Assembly (NCBI GenBank): GCA_045644325.1
Contig: JAZRGT010000097.1
Span: forward strand, 29,607-93,606
From: CAG-390 sp045644325
GTDB taxonomy: Bacteria > Bacillota > Clostridia > Oscillospirales > CAG-272
Direction of reading: 5' to 3'
DNA: 64,000 nt
Position numbers and translations under genes: made by a program. A model generated the notes under the pieces. That model ran no database searches. It saw only the letters and a list, made by a program, of their open reading frames with translations, and was not told the DNA's origin. Below are positions 1 to 7,543 of this stretch, in pieces (within the stretch, counting starts at the first letter, position 1; the number at the start of each line of letters is the position of its first letter).

Positions 1-249
1 TGCTTCTCGGGCAAGTCAATCGAGGAGGCAGAGCGCGAGTTTGATGGCAAGGGCTACGGCGACTTCAAGACAGCCGTCGGTCAGGTCTGCTGCGAAAAGC
101 TCATTCCCGTTCAGGAGGAATACCGCCGCATTCTCGCAGACAAGGCATATCTTGAAGAGGTTATGAAAAAAGGCGCGGACGAGGCTTCTTACTACGCACG
201 CAAGACGCTCTCGAAGGTCCGCAGAAAATTGGGGTTCGTTAACTTATGA
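1..249 (+). CDS. trpS: Tryptophan--tRNA ligase, C-terminal part (partial at window edge)
   Basis: The window opens inside a reading frame that runs 82 codons to a TGA. The translated tail has the pattern of the C-terminal helical region of class Ic tryptophanyl-tRNA synthetases: a GKGYGDFK segment, then a helix with LIPVQEEYRRIL, then KGADEAS..ARKTLSKVRRKLGF. The enzyme charges tRNA-Trp in the cytoplasm. The catalytic HIGH and KMSKS motifs would lie upstream of the window, so the call rests on the tail alone. The stop overlaps the rimO start as ATGA, so the two are probably co-transcribed and translationally coupled. Confidence 0.8.
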   Translation, partial: CFSGKSIEEAEREFDGKGYGDFKTAVGQVCCEKLIPVQEEYRRILADKAYLEEVMKKGADEASYYARKTLSKVRRKLGFVNL

Positions 250-1583
250 AAATAGGATTTGTTTCACTCGGATGTCCGAAAAATCAGCTTGACACCGAGG
301 TTATGCTTCACCACCTTCTCGAGGCGGGATATGAGATCACGCCCGACGAGACAGAGGCTGATATCATCGTCATCAACACCTGCGCCTTCATCGAGGCGGC
401 AAAAAAGGAAGCCATCGACAATATCCTCGATATTGCGTGGTTCAAGGAAAACAAGAGCCTTAAGGGCATTATCGTAACCGGCTGTATGACCGAGCGCTAC
501 CGCGAGGCGGTTCTCGAGGAATTCCCCGAGGTCGATGCAGTTCTCGGTGTCGGCTCGATCCACAAGATCGTTGAAGCTGTCAAATACGTTGAAGAAAAGG
601 GACGCGGATATTCCTCCTTCCTCGACAAGGACGAAGTCGAGCTCGGCGGCGACCGCGTGCTGACCACTCCCGCACATTGGACCTATCTCAAGATCGCGGA
701 GGGCTGCGACAACCGTTGCACCTACTGCGCTATCCCCGACATCCGCGGCAAGTTCAGAAGCCGCCCGATGGAGGATATCGTCAAGGAAGCCGTCGGACTC
801 GAAGAGCTCGGCGCAAAGGAAATCATCGTCATCGCGCAGGACACCACCCGCTACGGACTTGATCTCTACGGTGAATACTCGCTCTCAAAGCTCCTCGAAG
901 AGCTTCTGAAGGCAACCAAAACCGCGCGCTACCGTCTGCTTTACTGCTATCCCGACAAGATCACGGATGAGCTCTGCGACGTTATCGCAAATAACGAGCG
1001 CATTATCAAGTATATCGACATTCCCGTTCAGCACGTCAACAATGACATTCTCCGCAGAATGAACCGCCACGGCGGCGAGGAAGCCGTTCGCTCGGCTGTA
1101 AAGAAGCTTCGCGAGCGCATCCCCGGCATCACCCTGCGCTCGACCGTCATCGTCGGCTTCCCCGGCGAGACCGAGGAGGCGTTCGAGGAGCTTTGCGAAT
1201 TCATCAAGGAAACCGAATTCGATCGCCTCGGCGCATTCCCCTACTCTCCCGAGGAGGGTACTCCCGCGGCGACCTTTGAGGGTCAGATCGATGAGCAGGT
1301 CAAGATCGACCGCGCCGATATCATTATGCAAACCCAGTATTCGATTATGGAAAAGAAGAACGCCGAAATGATCGGCAAGACCGTTCGCGTTCTCGTTGAG
1401 GACTTCGATCCCGTATCCGAAATGCACTTCGGACGCGGCGACGCGGATGCGCCCGAGATCGACGGCAAGGTATACTTCTCCGCACGCCGCCGCATCGCGC
1501 CCGGCAGCATCGTCAGCGTTAAGATCGAGGACGTGCTTGATTACGATCTCTGCGGAAAGGCTCTGCTTTTCCCCGAAGCGTGA
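246..1583 (+). CDS. rimO: Ribosomal protein S12 methylthiotransferase RimO
   Basis: Radical SAM enzyme that adds a methylthio group to the conserved aspartate of ribosomal protein S12. At 445 aa it has the usual length. The N-terminal methylthiotransferase domain opens with GFVSLGCPKNQLDTE and carries the three cluster cysteines (SLGC, NTCAF, VTGCMTERY). The radical SAM CxxxCxxC motif is CDNRCTYC near residue 155, followed by IRGKFRSRP. A TRAM-like domain fills the last ~65 residues. RimO rather than MiaB is favoured by the N-terminal signature and the AHWTYLKIAEGCDN context. It overlaps trpS by 4 nt and pgsA follows within a few bases. Confidence 0.95.
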   Translation: MKIGFVSLGCPKNQLDTEVMLHHLLEAGYEITPDETEADIIVINTCAFIEAAKKEAIDNILDIAWFKENKSLKGIIVTGCMTERYREAVLEEFPEVDAVLGVGSIHKIVEAVKYVEEKGRGYSSFLDKDEVELGGDRVLTTPAHWTYLKIAEGCDNRCTYCAIPDIRGKFRSRPMEDIVKEAVGLEELGAKEIIVIAQDTTRYGLDLYGEYSLSKLLEELLKATKTARYRLLYCYPDKITDELCDVIANNERIIKYIDIPVQHVNNDILRRMNRHGGEEAVRSAVKKLRERIPGITLRSTVIVGFPGETEEAFEELCEFIKETEFDRLGAFPYSPEEGTPAATFEGQIDEQVKIDRADIIMQTQYSIMEKKNAEMIGKTVRVLVEDFDPVSEMHFGRGDADAPEIDGKVYFSARRRIAPGSIVSVKIEDVLDYDLCGKALLFPEA

Positions 1584-1591
1584 GGCGAAAA

Positions 1592-2218
1592 ATGGCAAAA
1601 TCAAAGATGAATCTTCCGAATAAGCTGACAGTTATGCGAATGTTTATGGTTCCTGTCTGCATCGCCGCCATCCTCATCCCCGAGGCGTGGCTCGATCCCA
1701 ACCTGACCGCCATAATCGCGCTCGTCATCTTCGCCGCCGCGTCGATCACCGACGCGATCGACGGCAAGCTTGCAAGGAAATATAATCTGATAACCGATTT
1801 CGGTAAATTTATGGATCCCCTTGCCGACAAATTCCTCGTTCTCGGAAGCCTGCTTGCCATCCTTTACCGCTATGAGCAGATGAAGACCTGGCTCTTCTGG
1901 GCAGTCCTCGTGGTCATCTTCCGCGAATTCGCCGTGACCTCGATCAGACTTGTCGTAAGCTCGTCCTCGGGCGTAGTCATCGCGGCAAACTGGCTCGGCA
2001 AGGTCAAAACGGTGACACAGATGTCCGCAATCATCGTGCTTCTTCTCGAACCCGTGATCTATAACACCATCGAAAAAAGCGAAACCGACCTTCCCGACTT
2101 TTTCAATACCTATCCCCCTGCAACAGTAATCCTCTGCGCACTTATGACCGTCTTCACCGTCTGGTCGGGCGTCAATTACCTCGCGGCGTATTGGAGTTAT
2201 TTAGATCCCGAAAAATAA
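1592..2218 (+). CDS. pgsA: CDP-diacylglycerol--glycerol-3-phosphate 3-phosphatidyltransferase
   Basis: Integral membrane enzyme that makes phosphatidylglycerophosphate, the committed step to phosphatidylglycerol and cardiolipin. The CDP-alcohol phosphotransferase motif D-x2-D-G-x2-A-R-x8-G-x3-D-x3-D is intact (DAIDGKLARKYN...GKFMDPLADK, about residues 50-75), with several hydrophobic spans around it. The ATG at 1592 is preferred because a GAGG ribosome site (1582-1586) sits just upstream; a GTG at 1580 in the same frame would overlap rimO and give 212 aa. The order rimO-pgsA is common in Clostridia. A hairpin-rich repeat begins only a few bases after the stop. Confidence 0.93.
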   Translation: MAKSKMNLPNKLTVMRMFMVPVCIAAILIPEAWLDPNLTAIIALVIFAAASITDAIDGKLARKYNLITDFGKFMDPLADKFLVLGSLLAILYRYEQMKTWLFWAVLVVIFREFAVTSIRLVVSSSSGVVIAANWLGKVKTVTQMSAIIVLLLEPVIYNTIEKSETDLPDFFNTYPPATVILCALMTVFTVWSGVNYLAAYWSYLDPEK

Positions 2219-2221
2219 AAA

Positions 2222-2397
2222 AGCGGAAAGTTTTCGTCCACCTTTTTCAAAAGGTGGCGGAGTTTGAGGCGGAGCCTCATTTCAATGCGAAGGCTTCAGC
2301 CTTCGCCAATCCTGCTTCAAAATCACGAAGCTTCGCTTCGTGATTTTGGACATATACAATACTTCCCGAATGTAGGGAAGTATTGTATATGTCCCCC
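2222..2397 (+). repeat. Intergenic hairpin element, GAATGTA-loop family, copy 1
   Basis: Fills much of the gap after pgsA. It starts with AGCGGAAAGTTTT, followed by a series of hairpins: GAGGC/GCCTC, GCGAAGGC-TTCA-GCCTTCGC, and an AAAATCACGAAG stem. It ends in a perfect 20-bp stem (2348-2367 with 2375-2394) around the loop GAATGTA. The same order recurs at 5103-5362 and 32232-32412 with different but still complementary stem bases. Short ORFs within it are not credible genes. Confidence 0.75.
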
Positions 2398-2454
2398 ACA
2401 GTTGATAATTAAATTTGTGCTCCTATCGAGCATAAATCAGTACATTTTTACCCA

Positions 2455-2493
2455 AACAACCGTAAGTTGAGCAAAAATCCACTTACGGTTGTT
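2455..2493. promoter_or_regulatory. Inverted repeat upstream of the first XRE regulator
   Basis: Perfect 13-bp inverted repeat AACAACCGTAAGT / ACTTACGGTTGTT with a 13-nt spacer. The same arms with exactly the same spacer length occur at 5419-5457 upstream of the second XRE gene, while the spacer sequence differs. It lies about 50 bp upstream of the extended -10 box. An operator for the adjacent regulator or a terminator of upstream transcription are both possible; there is no long T tract. Confidence 0.6.
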
Positions 2494-2543
2494 CGATTTT
2501 GGCACAAAACAACCTTTGATATCTTCATTTTCTGCCTCGCAAA

Positions 2544-2552
2544 TGATATAAT
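2544..2552 (+). promoter_or_regulatory. Extended -10 promoter of the XRE/ABC exporter operon
   Basis: TGATATAAT is an extended -10 (TGnTATAAT). No good -35 is present at 17 bp, which fits an extended -10 promoter. The matching site upstream of the second XRE gene is TGGTATAAT at 5507-5515, in an otherwise conserved stretch (CTTTGATATCTTCATTTTC). Confidence 0.6.
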
Positions 2553-2582
2553 TGTGGCAGAAAAAGAAAGGAGTTCAGACGA

Positions 2583-3098
2583 ATGAACACTATCGGAAAA
2601 AGAATCGCGGAATACCGCAAGAAGAAAAACCTCAAGCAGGACGAGCTTGCCGAAATGCTCGGCGTTTCGCCGCAAGCGGTAAGCAAATGGGAAAACGACC
2701 TCTCATGTCCCGACATTTCACTTTTGCCCGAGCTTTCAAGAATCCTCGGTATCAGCATCGACGAGCTTGTGCAGGGCAAAAAGGAAGAACCCGTCGTCAC
2801 AGTTCTCCCCGAAGAAGAACGGAAGGACATCGATAAAATGATGCTCCGAATAATCGTTGAGAGCAAGAACGGCGACCACGTGCGCGTTAATCTGCCAATG
2901 GCTCTTGTAAAGGTTGCGCTCGAGACCGGTATGACAATGCCAAAGGTTAATGCAAAAATCAACGATAAACTCGGAGAGGATGCGCTCAGCGGCATAGATT
3001 TCGCCCAAATTCTCAAAATGGTCGAGCTGGGCGCGATCGGCAACCTCGTTGAAGTTGAAAGCGGAGACGGCGATACTGTTAAAATTTTTGTAGAATGA
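2583..3098 (+). CDS. XRE-family transcriptional regulator with C-terminal YvlB/LiaX-like domain
   Basis: 171 aa. Residues 1-60 are a Cro/CI helix-turn-helix: IGKRIAEYRKKKNLKQDELA, then VSPQAVSKWENDLSCPDISLLPELSRILGISIDELV. Residues ~85-171 (LRIIVESKNGDHVRVNLPMAL ... LVEVESGDGDTVKIFVE) resemble the small domain found in YvlB/LiaX-type envelope-stress proteins; that match is from memory of the pattern. The start is set by AAGGAG 8 nt upstream. It is the first gene of an operon: its stop overlaps the next start as ATGA, and an ABC exporter follows. A role as local regulator of that exporter is inferred. A close paralogue lies at 5545-6045. Confidence 0.85.
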   Translation: MNTIGKRIAEYRKKKNLKQDELAEMLGVSPQAVSKWENDLSCPDISLLPELSRILGISIDELVQGKKEEPVVTVLPEEERKDIDKMMLRIIVESKNGDHVRVNLPMALVKVALETGMTMPKVNAKINDKLGEDALSGIDFAQILKMVELGAIGNLVEVESGDGDTVKIFVE

Positions 3099-3358
3099 AA
3101 ATTAGATTTTTGGAAAGCGGCGGAAAGCCGAAAAAGATCGTGATCCCCAATTTCCTATTTCTCTCCCCGCCATCGCTCGCGATACTTACTTCCTACATTA
3201 ATAAAGAAGCGAAGAAAAACGGCGGCGACAGGATAAAATATTCCCAACTTGCGGCAATCGCCAAAGCGGTCAAAAAATGCCAAAAGGACTTTGGCGGCGA
3301 ATGGACCCTCGTTGACGTCCTTTCCGCGGACGGCGAACATGTCAAGATCATTTTATAA
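3095..3358 (+). CDS. Small protein with the same C-terminal-type domain as the upstream regulator
   Basis: 87 aa, overlapping the preceding regulator by 4 nt. It lacks a DNA-binding domain; its pattern (KIRFLESGGKPKKIVIPN ... WTLVDVLSADGEHVKIIL) looks like the stand-alone version of the C-terminal domain of the regulator, with the same ending (VxSxDGxxVKI). It could form a partner or antagonist of the regulator; this is inference. There is no signal peptide or clear membrane span. The ABC exporter starts 12 nt later. Confidence 0.75.
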   Translation: MKIRFLESGGKPKKIVIPNFLFLSPPSLAILTSYINKEAKKNGGDRIKYSQLAAIAKAVKKCQKDFGGEWTLVDVLSADGEHVKIIL

Positions 3359-3370
3359 GGAAGCATTACT

Positions 3371-5074
3371 ATGACGAACATAAGTCCATACACAAAACAA
3401 TTCTATAAAAATAACCGCCTCTGCTTTGCATTCGCCTTCAGCGAAGCAATCTTTTCGGCGGCAATTGCGCTGGTAATATCGTGGCTGCTAAGGGAAATAC
3501 TCGACCTCATCGGCGGCAGCTCGGTATTTACACTGCGTGAGCTTACGCTTATATCGATCGCGCTATGCTTCGGCGCAATCGTCGGCTATCTTATCGTGTA
3601 TAAATCCAAGCCTCGCTTCATCACGCGCGGAATTTCGCAGTACAAGGAATACGTTTTCTCCGAAATATCAAGGAAAAACATCTCAGCTTTCTCGGGCGAA
3701 AATTCCTCGGTCTACATCTCCGCGCTGACAAATGACATTCCCGCAATAGAAAAGGGCTATCTGACAAATACCTTTCTGATGCTTGAAAGCATTCTCACCT
3801 TCATCGGCGCAATGGCGTTGATGCTCTGGTACAGCCCGCTTCTGACGCTGATCGCAATTCTTTTGTCACTCCTCCCCCTTATCGCCTCGATACTCACGGG
3901 CAATAAGATGGCAGAAGCCGAAAAGGCAGTTTCAGACAGAAATCAGACTTATACCTCAACCATCAAGGACTGCCTCAGCGGATTTTCGGTCATCAAGTCC
4001 TTCAAGGCTGAGGTGCAGATGTTGAGGATATTCGGCGAGAACGTGCGCGAGCTCGCACGCGCAGAAGAAAAAAAGCAAAAGACCTACATCCTCGTTCAGC
4101 TGTTCGCCGCGGTTGCCGGAACGACCGCACAGCTCGGAGTCTTCATCTTCAGTGCATATCTCGCGCTGTCGGGAAAAGCGATCACCGCAGGTACCGCGCT
4201 CGTATTCGTTCAGCTTATGAATTACGTTCTTCAGCCGATTGGAACCATACCAACCTGCATTGCAGAACGAAAAGCCGCCCGTGCACTCATCGAAAAGATT
4301 GCCGAAGCAATCAACGCAAACGTCCGCGAGGAAACAAAAAGCGAGAGCTTTGAGCTTTGTGACGGAATTAAGATCAGCAATCTTTCATTCGGTTATCAGG
4401 AAGATAAACGGGTACTTACCGATATTGATCTCGATTTCGAGCTTGGCAGAAAATACGCCGTGGTCGGTGCTTCGGGAAGCGGAAAATCGACTCTGCTGTC
4501 GCTACTTATGGCATCCTACCCGAATTACAGCGGCAGTATCACCTACGACGGCAGAGAGCTCCGAGAGATCAACAGCGCCGATCTCTACGAGGTAGAGAGC
4601 ATCATTCAACAGAATGTTTTCGTCTTCAACGCAACCATCCGCGACAATATCACGATGTTCCGCGAATTTCCCGAGGACGAGATCGAAAGCGCAATACGCC
4701 TTTCGGGACTTTCCGAGCTGATCGCCGAGAAGGGCGCGAATTATCTCTGCGGAGAGAACGGAAGCGGTCTTTCGGGCGGCGAAAAGCAGCGAATTTCTAT
4801 CGCTCGAAGCCTGCTGAAAAAATCGCAGGTTCTCCTTGTTGACGAAGCCACCGCCGCACTCGACGCAGAAACCGCATTCCGCGTTTCAAGCGCACTACTC
4901 GCCCTCGACGGCATCACCTGCATCGTGGTCACCCACAACCTCGACGCCGCCCTGCTATCAAAATACGACTCGATCATCACCCTCAAAAACGGCAAAATCA
5001 CCGAATCCGGCACTTTCGACGAGCTGATCGAGAAAAAAGGATATTTCTATTCGCTGTTTACTGTTTCGCAGTAA
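3371..5074 (+). CDS. ABC exporter, fused permease and ATPase (half transporter)
   Basis: 567 aa. Residues ~1-300 form a type-1 exporter membrane domain with about six spans; residues ~325-567 form the nucleotide-binding domain with Walker A GASGSGKST, Q-loop (QQNVFVFNATIRDN), signature LSGGEKQRISIARSLL, Walker B VLLVDEATAALD and the H-loop histidine in VVTHN. It should work as a homodimer and export a peptide, lipid or drug. It is the third gene of the XRE operon, 12 nt after the small protein, with AAGGA before the start. No precursor peptide or peptidase domain (C39) was seen, so the substrate is unknown. Confidence 0.9.
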   Translation: MTNISPYTKQFYKNNRLCFAFAFSEAIFSAAIALVISWLLREILDLIGGSSVFTLRELTLISIALCFGAIVGYLIVYKSKPRFITRGISQYKEYVFSEISRKNISAFSGENSSVYISALTNDIPAIEKGYLTNTFLMLESILTFIGAMALMLWYSPLLTLIAILLSLLPLIASILTGNKMAEAEKAVSDRNQTYTSTIKDCLSGFSVIKSFKAEVQMLRIFGENVRELARAEEKKQKTYILVQLFAAVAGTTAQLGVFIFSAYLALSGKAITAGTALVFVQLMNYVLQPIGTIPTCIAERKAARALIEKIAEAINANVREETKSESFELCDGIKISNLSFGYQEDKRVLTDIDLDFELGRKYAVVGASGSGKSTLLSLLMASYPNYSGSITYDGRELREINSADLYEVESIIQQNVFVFNATIRDNITMFREFPEDEIESAIRLSGLSELIAEKGANYLCGENGSGLSGGEKQRISIARSLLKKSQVLLVDEATAALDAETAFRVSSALLALDGITCIVVTHNLDAALLSKYDSIITLKNGKITESGTFDELIEKKGYFYSLFTVSQ

Positions 5075-5102
5075 CCTTTCCGCTCCGCACCAATACCGAA
5101 AG

Positions 5103-5362
5103 CTTTTGAAGATTTTTAAGAAACTTTTCCCGAAAAGTTTCTTAAACGGAGCCCGAACACTTGCCTGCGGCAAGCTGCAACTCTGCCTTGTCGGCTTACG
5201 CCTCCATTTTCCTTCGGAAAACCGTCAGAGCTGCACAGAGCCTCGGACTAATGCGAAGGCTTCAGCCTTCGCCACCGCGCTTCAAAATGACGAAGCTCCG
5301 CTTCGGCATTTTGGACAGAGTCAATCCTTCCCGAATGTAGGGAAGGATTGCGCTCTGTCACC
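5103..5362 (+). repeat. Intergenic hairpin element, GAATGTA-loop family, copy 2
   Basis: Begins about 30 nt after the ABC exporter stop. It contains a TTAAGAAACTTTT/AAAAGTTTCTTAA stem, the GCGAAGGC-TTCA-GCCTTCGC hairpin, a CGAAGC stem and the closing hairpin. In the last, CAATCCTTCCC pairs with GGGAAGGATTG around GAATGTA (loop 5333-5339), and an outer GACAGAG/CTCTGTC stem is set off by a small internal loop. It shares order and loop with 2222-2397 and 32232-32412. The gap 5075-5544 otherwise holds only the inverted repeat and promoter of the second regulator. Confidence 0.75.
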
Positions 5363-5418
5363 CCTATACCCGATCATATTCAAGTACCAAATCCGTCGTT
5401 CAACAATCAAATTTCCAA

Positions 5419-5457
5419 AACAACCGTAAGTTAACCCCAAAGCCACTTACGGTTGTT
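5419..5457. promoter_or_regulatory. Inverted repeat upstream of the second XRE regulator
   Basis: AACAACCGTAAGT / ACTTACGGTTGTT with a 13-nt spacer, identical in arms and spacing to 2455-2493. It is followed at the same distance by the extended -10 TGGTATAAT (5507-5515). Confidence 0.6.
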
Positions 5458-5544
5458 TAATTTCAAGAAAAACAACCTTTGATATCTTCATTTTCCACAC
5501 CGAAAATGGTATAATTAAGGCACAAAAGAAAAGGAGTTCGACTA

Positions 5545-6045
5545 ATGGACACTATCGGAAAAAGAATCGCGGCATACCGAAAAAAGAAAAATATAAAACA
5601 AGACGAACTCGCCGAAGCCCTCGGTGTTTCTCCGCAAGCCGTGAGCAAATGGGAAAACGACGTCTCCTGCCCCGACATCTCGCTTCTGCCTGCGCTATCT
5701 AATAACCTCGGCGTCAGCATTGATGAAATTATTACTGGCAAAAGATATTATCCGTGTGCTTGCAACATCGAAGAACTTGACAGTAAAACATTTACCCTTC
5801 TCTTTGAAATCGACGGTGTTGAATGCTCAAAAATGAATCTACGTATGTCTATGGTACGAAAAGCAGTTGAAAAAGGGTTGGATCCAATAACTCTGAACGA
5901 TTGCAAAAAGTCTTTTAATAATGTAGATTTTGCCGCAATACTCAATTTAGTTGTTGGAATAGCCGAAACCGGTCAAACCGGAATTCTTTTCGAGTGCAGC
6001 GACGGTAAAGCGAAGGCGAAATTTATTGTAGAGTCACAAGAATAA
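5545..6045 (+). CDS. XRE-family transcriptional regulator, paralogue of the gene at 2583
   Basis: 166 aa. The N-terminal HTH (IGKRIAAYRKKKNIKQDELA ... VSPQAVSKWENDVSCPDISLLP) is almost identical to that of the 2583 gene, while the C-terminal half has diverged more (SKMNLRMSMVRKAVEKGLDP ... FECSDGKAKAKFIVE) yet keeps the same fold-like pattern. The upstream inverted repeat, extended -10 and AAGGAG site are also copied. It stands alone: no exporter follows, and a terminator at 6049-6081 separates it from enolase. It is probably a duplicate that may bind the same operator. The lower GC and AT-rich codons of its 3' half differ from its neighbours. Confidence 0.85.
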   Translation: MDTIGKRIAAYRKKKNIKQDELAEALGVSPQAVSKWENDVSCPDISLLPALSNNLGVSIDEIITGKRYYPCACNIEELDSKTFTLLFEIDGVECSKMNLRMSMVRKAVEKGLDPITLNDCKKSFNNVDFAAILNLVVGIAETGQTGILFECSDGKAKAKFIVESQE

Positions 6046-6048
6046 ATC

Positions 6049-6081
6049 AATCCGAAGACTTCATCCCGAAGCCTTCGGATT
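6049..6081 (+). terminator. Terminator-like hairpin after the second XRE gene
   Basis: AATCCGAAG (6049-6057) pairs with CTTCGGATT (6073-6081), followed by a T/A-rich run. It separates convergent genes. Confidence 0.6.
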
Positions 6082-6091
6082 TTAATTAATT

Positions 6092-6141
6092 AAATTCCGA
6101 GCCAAGCGAGGAATTTTTTCTTACCTCTTACCTCTGCCCTA
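6092..6141 (-). repeat. Heptad-plus-hairpin element, copy 1
   Basis: Read on the minus strand: heptads of the (G/T)(A/C)(A/G)GAGG type directly after the enolase stop, then a hairpin with AAATTCC/GGAATTT arms around GCTTGGCTC. Related copies lie at 32142-32204, 56844-56905 and 57089-57150. Confidence 0.6.
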
Positions 6142-7452
6142 AACCTTCACCGCACCCTTCGGATTCATCTTAACCCTCGCACTTCCGTACTTCGCCGCCG
6201 CTCCGAGGCAGGATTCGATGGTGAGAAGGCGGTTGTATTTCGCAAGTCTTTCGCTTCTGCAGGGCGCGCCGGATTTGATGAAGGGCGATGCAAGTGCTAC
6301 GGCGAGGTCGGCAAGGGTCGAGTCCTCGGTCTCGCCCGAGCGGTGCGACATAATGGTCATATATCCCGATGCCGCCGCCATTTCGCAGACGCGGATGGTC
6401 TCCGAAAGTGTGCCTATCTGGTTCGGCTTGACGAGCACCGCGTTTGCCGCGCCTTCTTCGATTCCGCGCTTGACTCGCTCGGGATTGGTGACGAAGAAAT
6501 CGTCGCCGACGAGCATTATCTTTGAGCCAAGCCGCTCGGTCATCTTGCTCCATCCCACAAAATCGCGCTGATCGAGTCCGTCCTCGATCGAATAGATCGG
6601 ATAACGCGCCGAAAGCGACTCCCAAAGCATGATGAGCGATTCCGTATCATAGCTTTTTCCGCTCTTCGGGCATCTGTAAAGTCCCTCGGACTCGGAATAC
6701 CACTCGCTTGCCGCCACGTCGAGCGCGATCTTGACGTCGTCAAGCGCGTATCCCGCATCCGTAACGGCGCGGCAGATGAGATCGAGCGCCGCCGTGTCGC
6801 TCTCGAGATTCGGCGCGTATCCGCCCTCGTCACCGACAGCGGTCGAGAGTCCTTCCTTTTTAAGGATCGAACCGAGCGTGTGATATATCTCGCACCCCGC
6901 GCGTAATGCCTCGGCGAAGCTCGGTGCGCCGACGGGCATTATCATAAATTCCTGAATATCGACGTTATTCGACGCGTGCGCGCCACCGTTGAGGATGTTG
7001 AACATCGGCACGGGCAGTCGGTTTGCCCTCGCGCCGCCGAGATACTGCCAAGGGCATTGCGAGAAGGACGATGCCGCAGCGCGCATAGTGGCAAGCGACA
7101 CGGCAAGGATCGCGTTCGCGCCGAGCCGCTTTTTCTCGTCCGTACCGTCGATTCCGCGCATAATTCTGTCTACCTCGAACTGCTTTGTCGCATTTACGCC
7201 GACAAGTGCGGGCGAAATTTCTTCTCTTATAGCTTCAACCGCCTCTTTTACGCCTTTACCACCGTAACGCCCAATGTCACCGTCGCGCTTTTCGTGCGCC
7301 TCGTAGATGCCCGTCGATGCGCCCGACGGCACGCTCGCGCGTCCAACGCTTCCGTCACGGCAAAGCACAGTCGCCTCGACCGTCGGATTTCCGCGCGAAT
7401 CTATCACCTCGCGCCCCATTACTTTTTCGATTATTGGTTTATTCTGTATCAT
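6139..7452 (-). CDS. eno: Enolase (phosphopyruvate hydratase)
   Basis: Glycolytic enzyme that converts 2-phosphoglycerate to phosphoenolpyruvate; also a source of PEP for the shikimate operon in this window. 437 aa, usual length. Visible landmarks are the N-terminal REVIDSRGNPTVE, GASTGIYEAHE, the metal and catalytic region SIEDGLDQRDF, LVKPNQIGT and the loop MSHRSGETEDSTLADLAV. The start follows an AGGAGT site 8 nt upstream. It is monocistronic: convergent with the XRE gene on one side, with a strong hairpin (7509-7538) separating it from the SDR operon on the other. Confidence 0.96.
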   Translation of the reverse strand: MIQNKPIIEKVMGREVIDSRGNPTVEATVLCRDGSVGRASVPSGASTGIYEAHEKRDGDIGRYGGKGVKEAVEAIREEISPALVGVNATKQFEVDRIMRGIDGTDEKKRLGANAILAVSLATMRAAASSFSQCPWQYLGGARANRLPVPMFNILNGGAHASNNVDIQEFMIMPVGAPSFAEALRAGCEIYHTLGSILKKEGLSTAVGDEGGYAPNLESDTAALDLICRAVTDAGYALDDVKIALDVAASEWYSESEGLYRCPKSGKSYDTESLIMLWESLSARYPIYSIEDGLDQRDFVGWSKMTERLGSKIMLVGDDFFVTNPERVKRGIEEGAANAVLVKPNQIGTLSETIRVCEMAAASGYMTIMSHRSGETEDSTLADLAVALASPFIKSGAPCRSERLAKYNRLLTIESCLGAAAKYGSARVKMNPKGAVKV

Positions 7453-7508
7453 AATTATACTCCTTTTTTATTTAGTATTTGGAAAAGGGGCGTAATTATT
7501 CATAAACA

Positions 7509-7538
7509 AAAATGAGATGTCCGCGGACATCTCATTTT
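7509..7538. terminator. Perfect palindromic terminator between the SDR operon and eno
   Basis: A 30-bp perfect palindrome with arms AAAATGAGATGTCC and GGACATCTCATTTT, flanked by A and T runs. It lies just after the SDR stop on the minus strand and can end transcription in both directions. Confidence 0.8.
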
Positions 7539-7543
7539 TATAT

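Noticed and set aside
2264..2470. Short plus-strand ORFs in the gaps 2264-2470, 5106-5429 and 32345-32554
   Set aside because: They lie in the hairpin repeats, are not alike in translation although the DNA elements are related, and have no ribosome sites.
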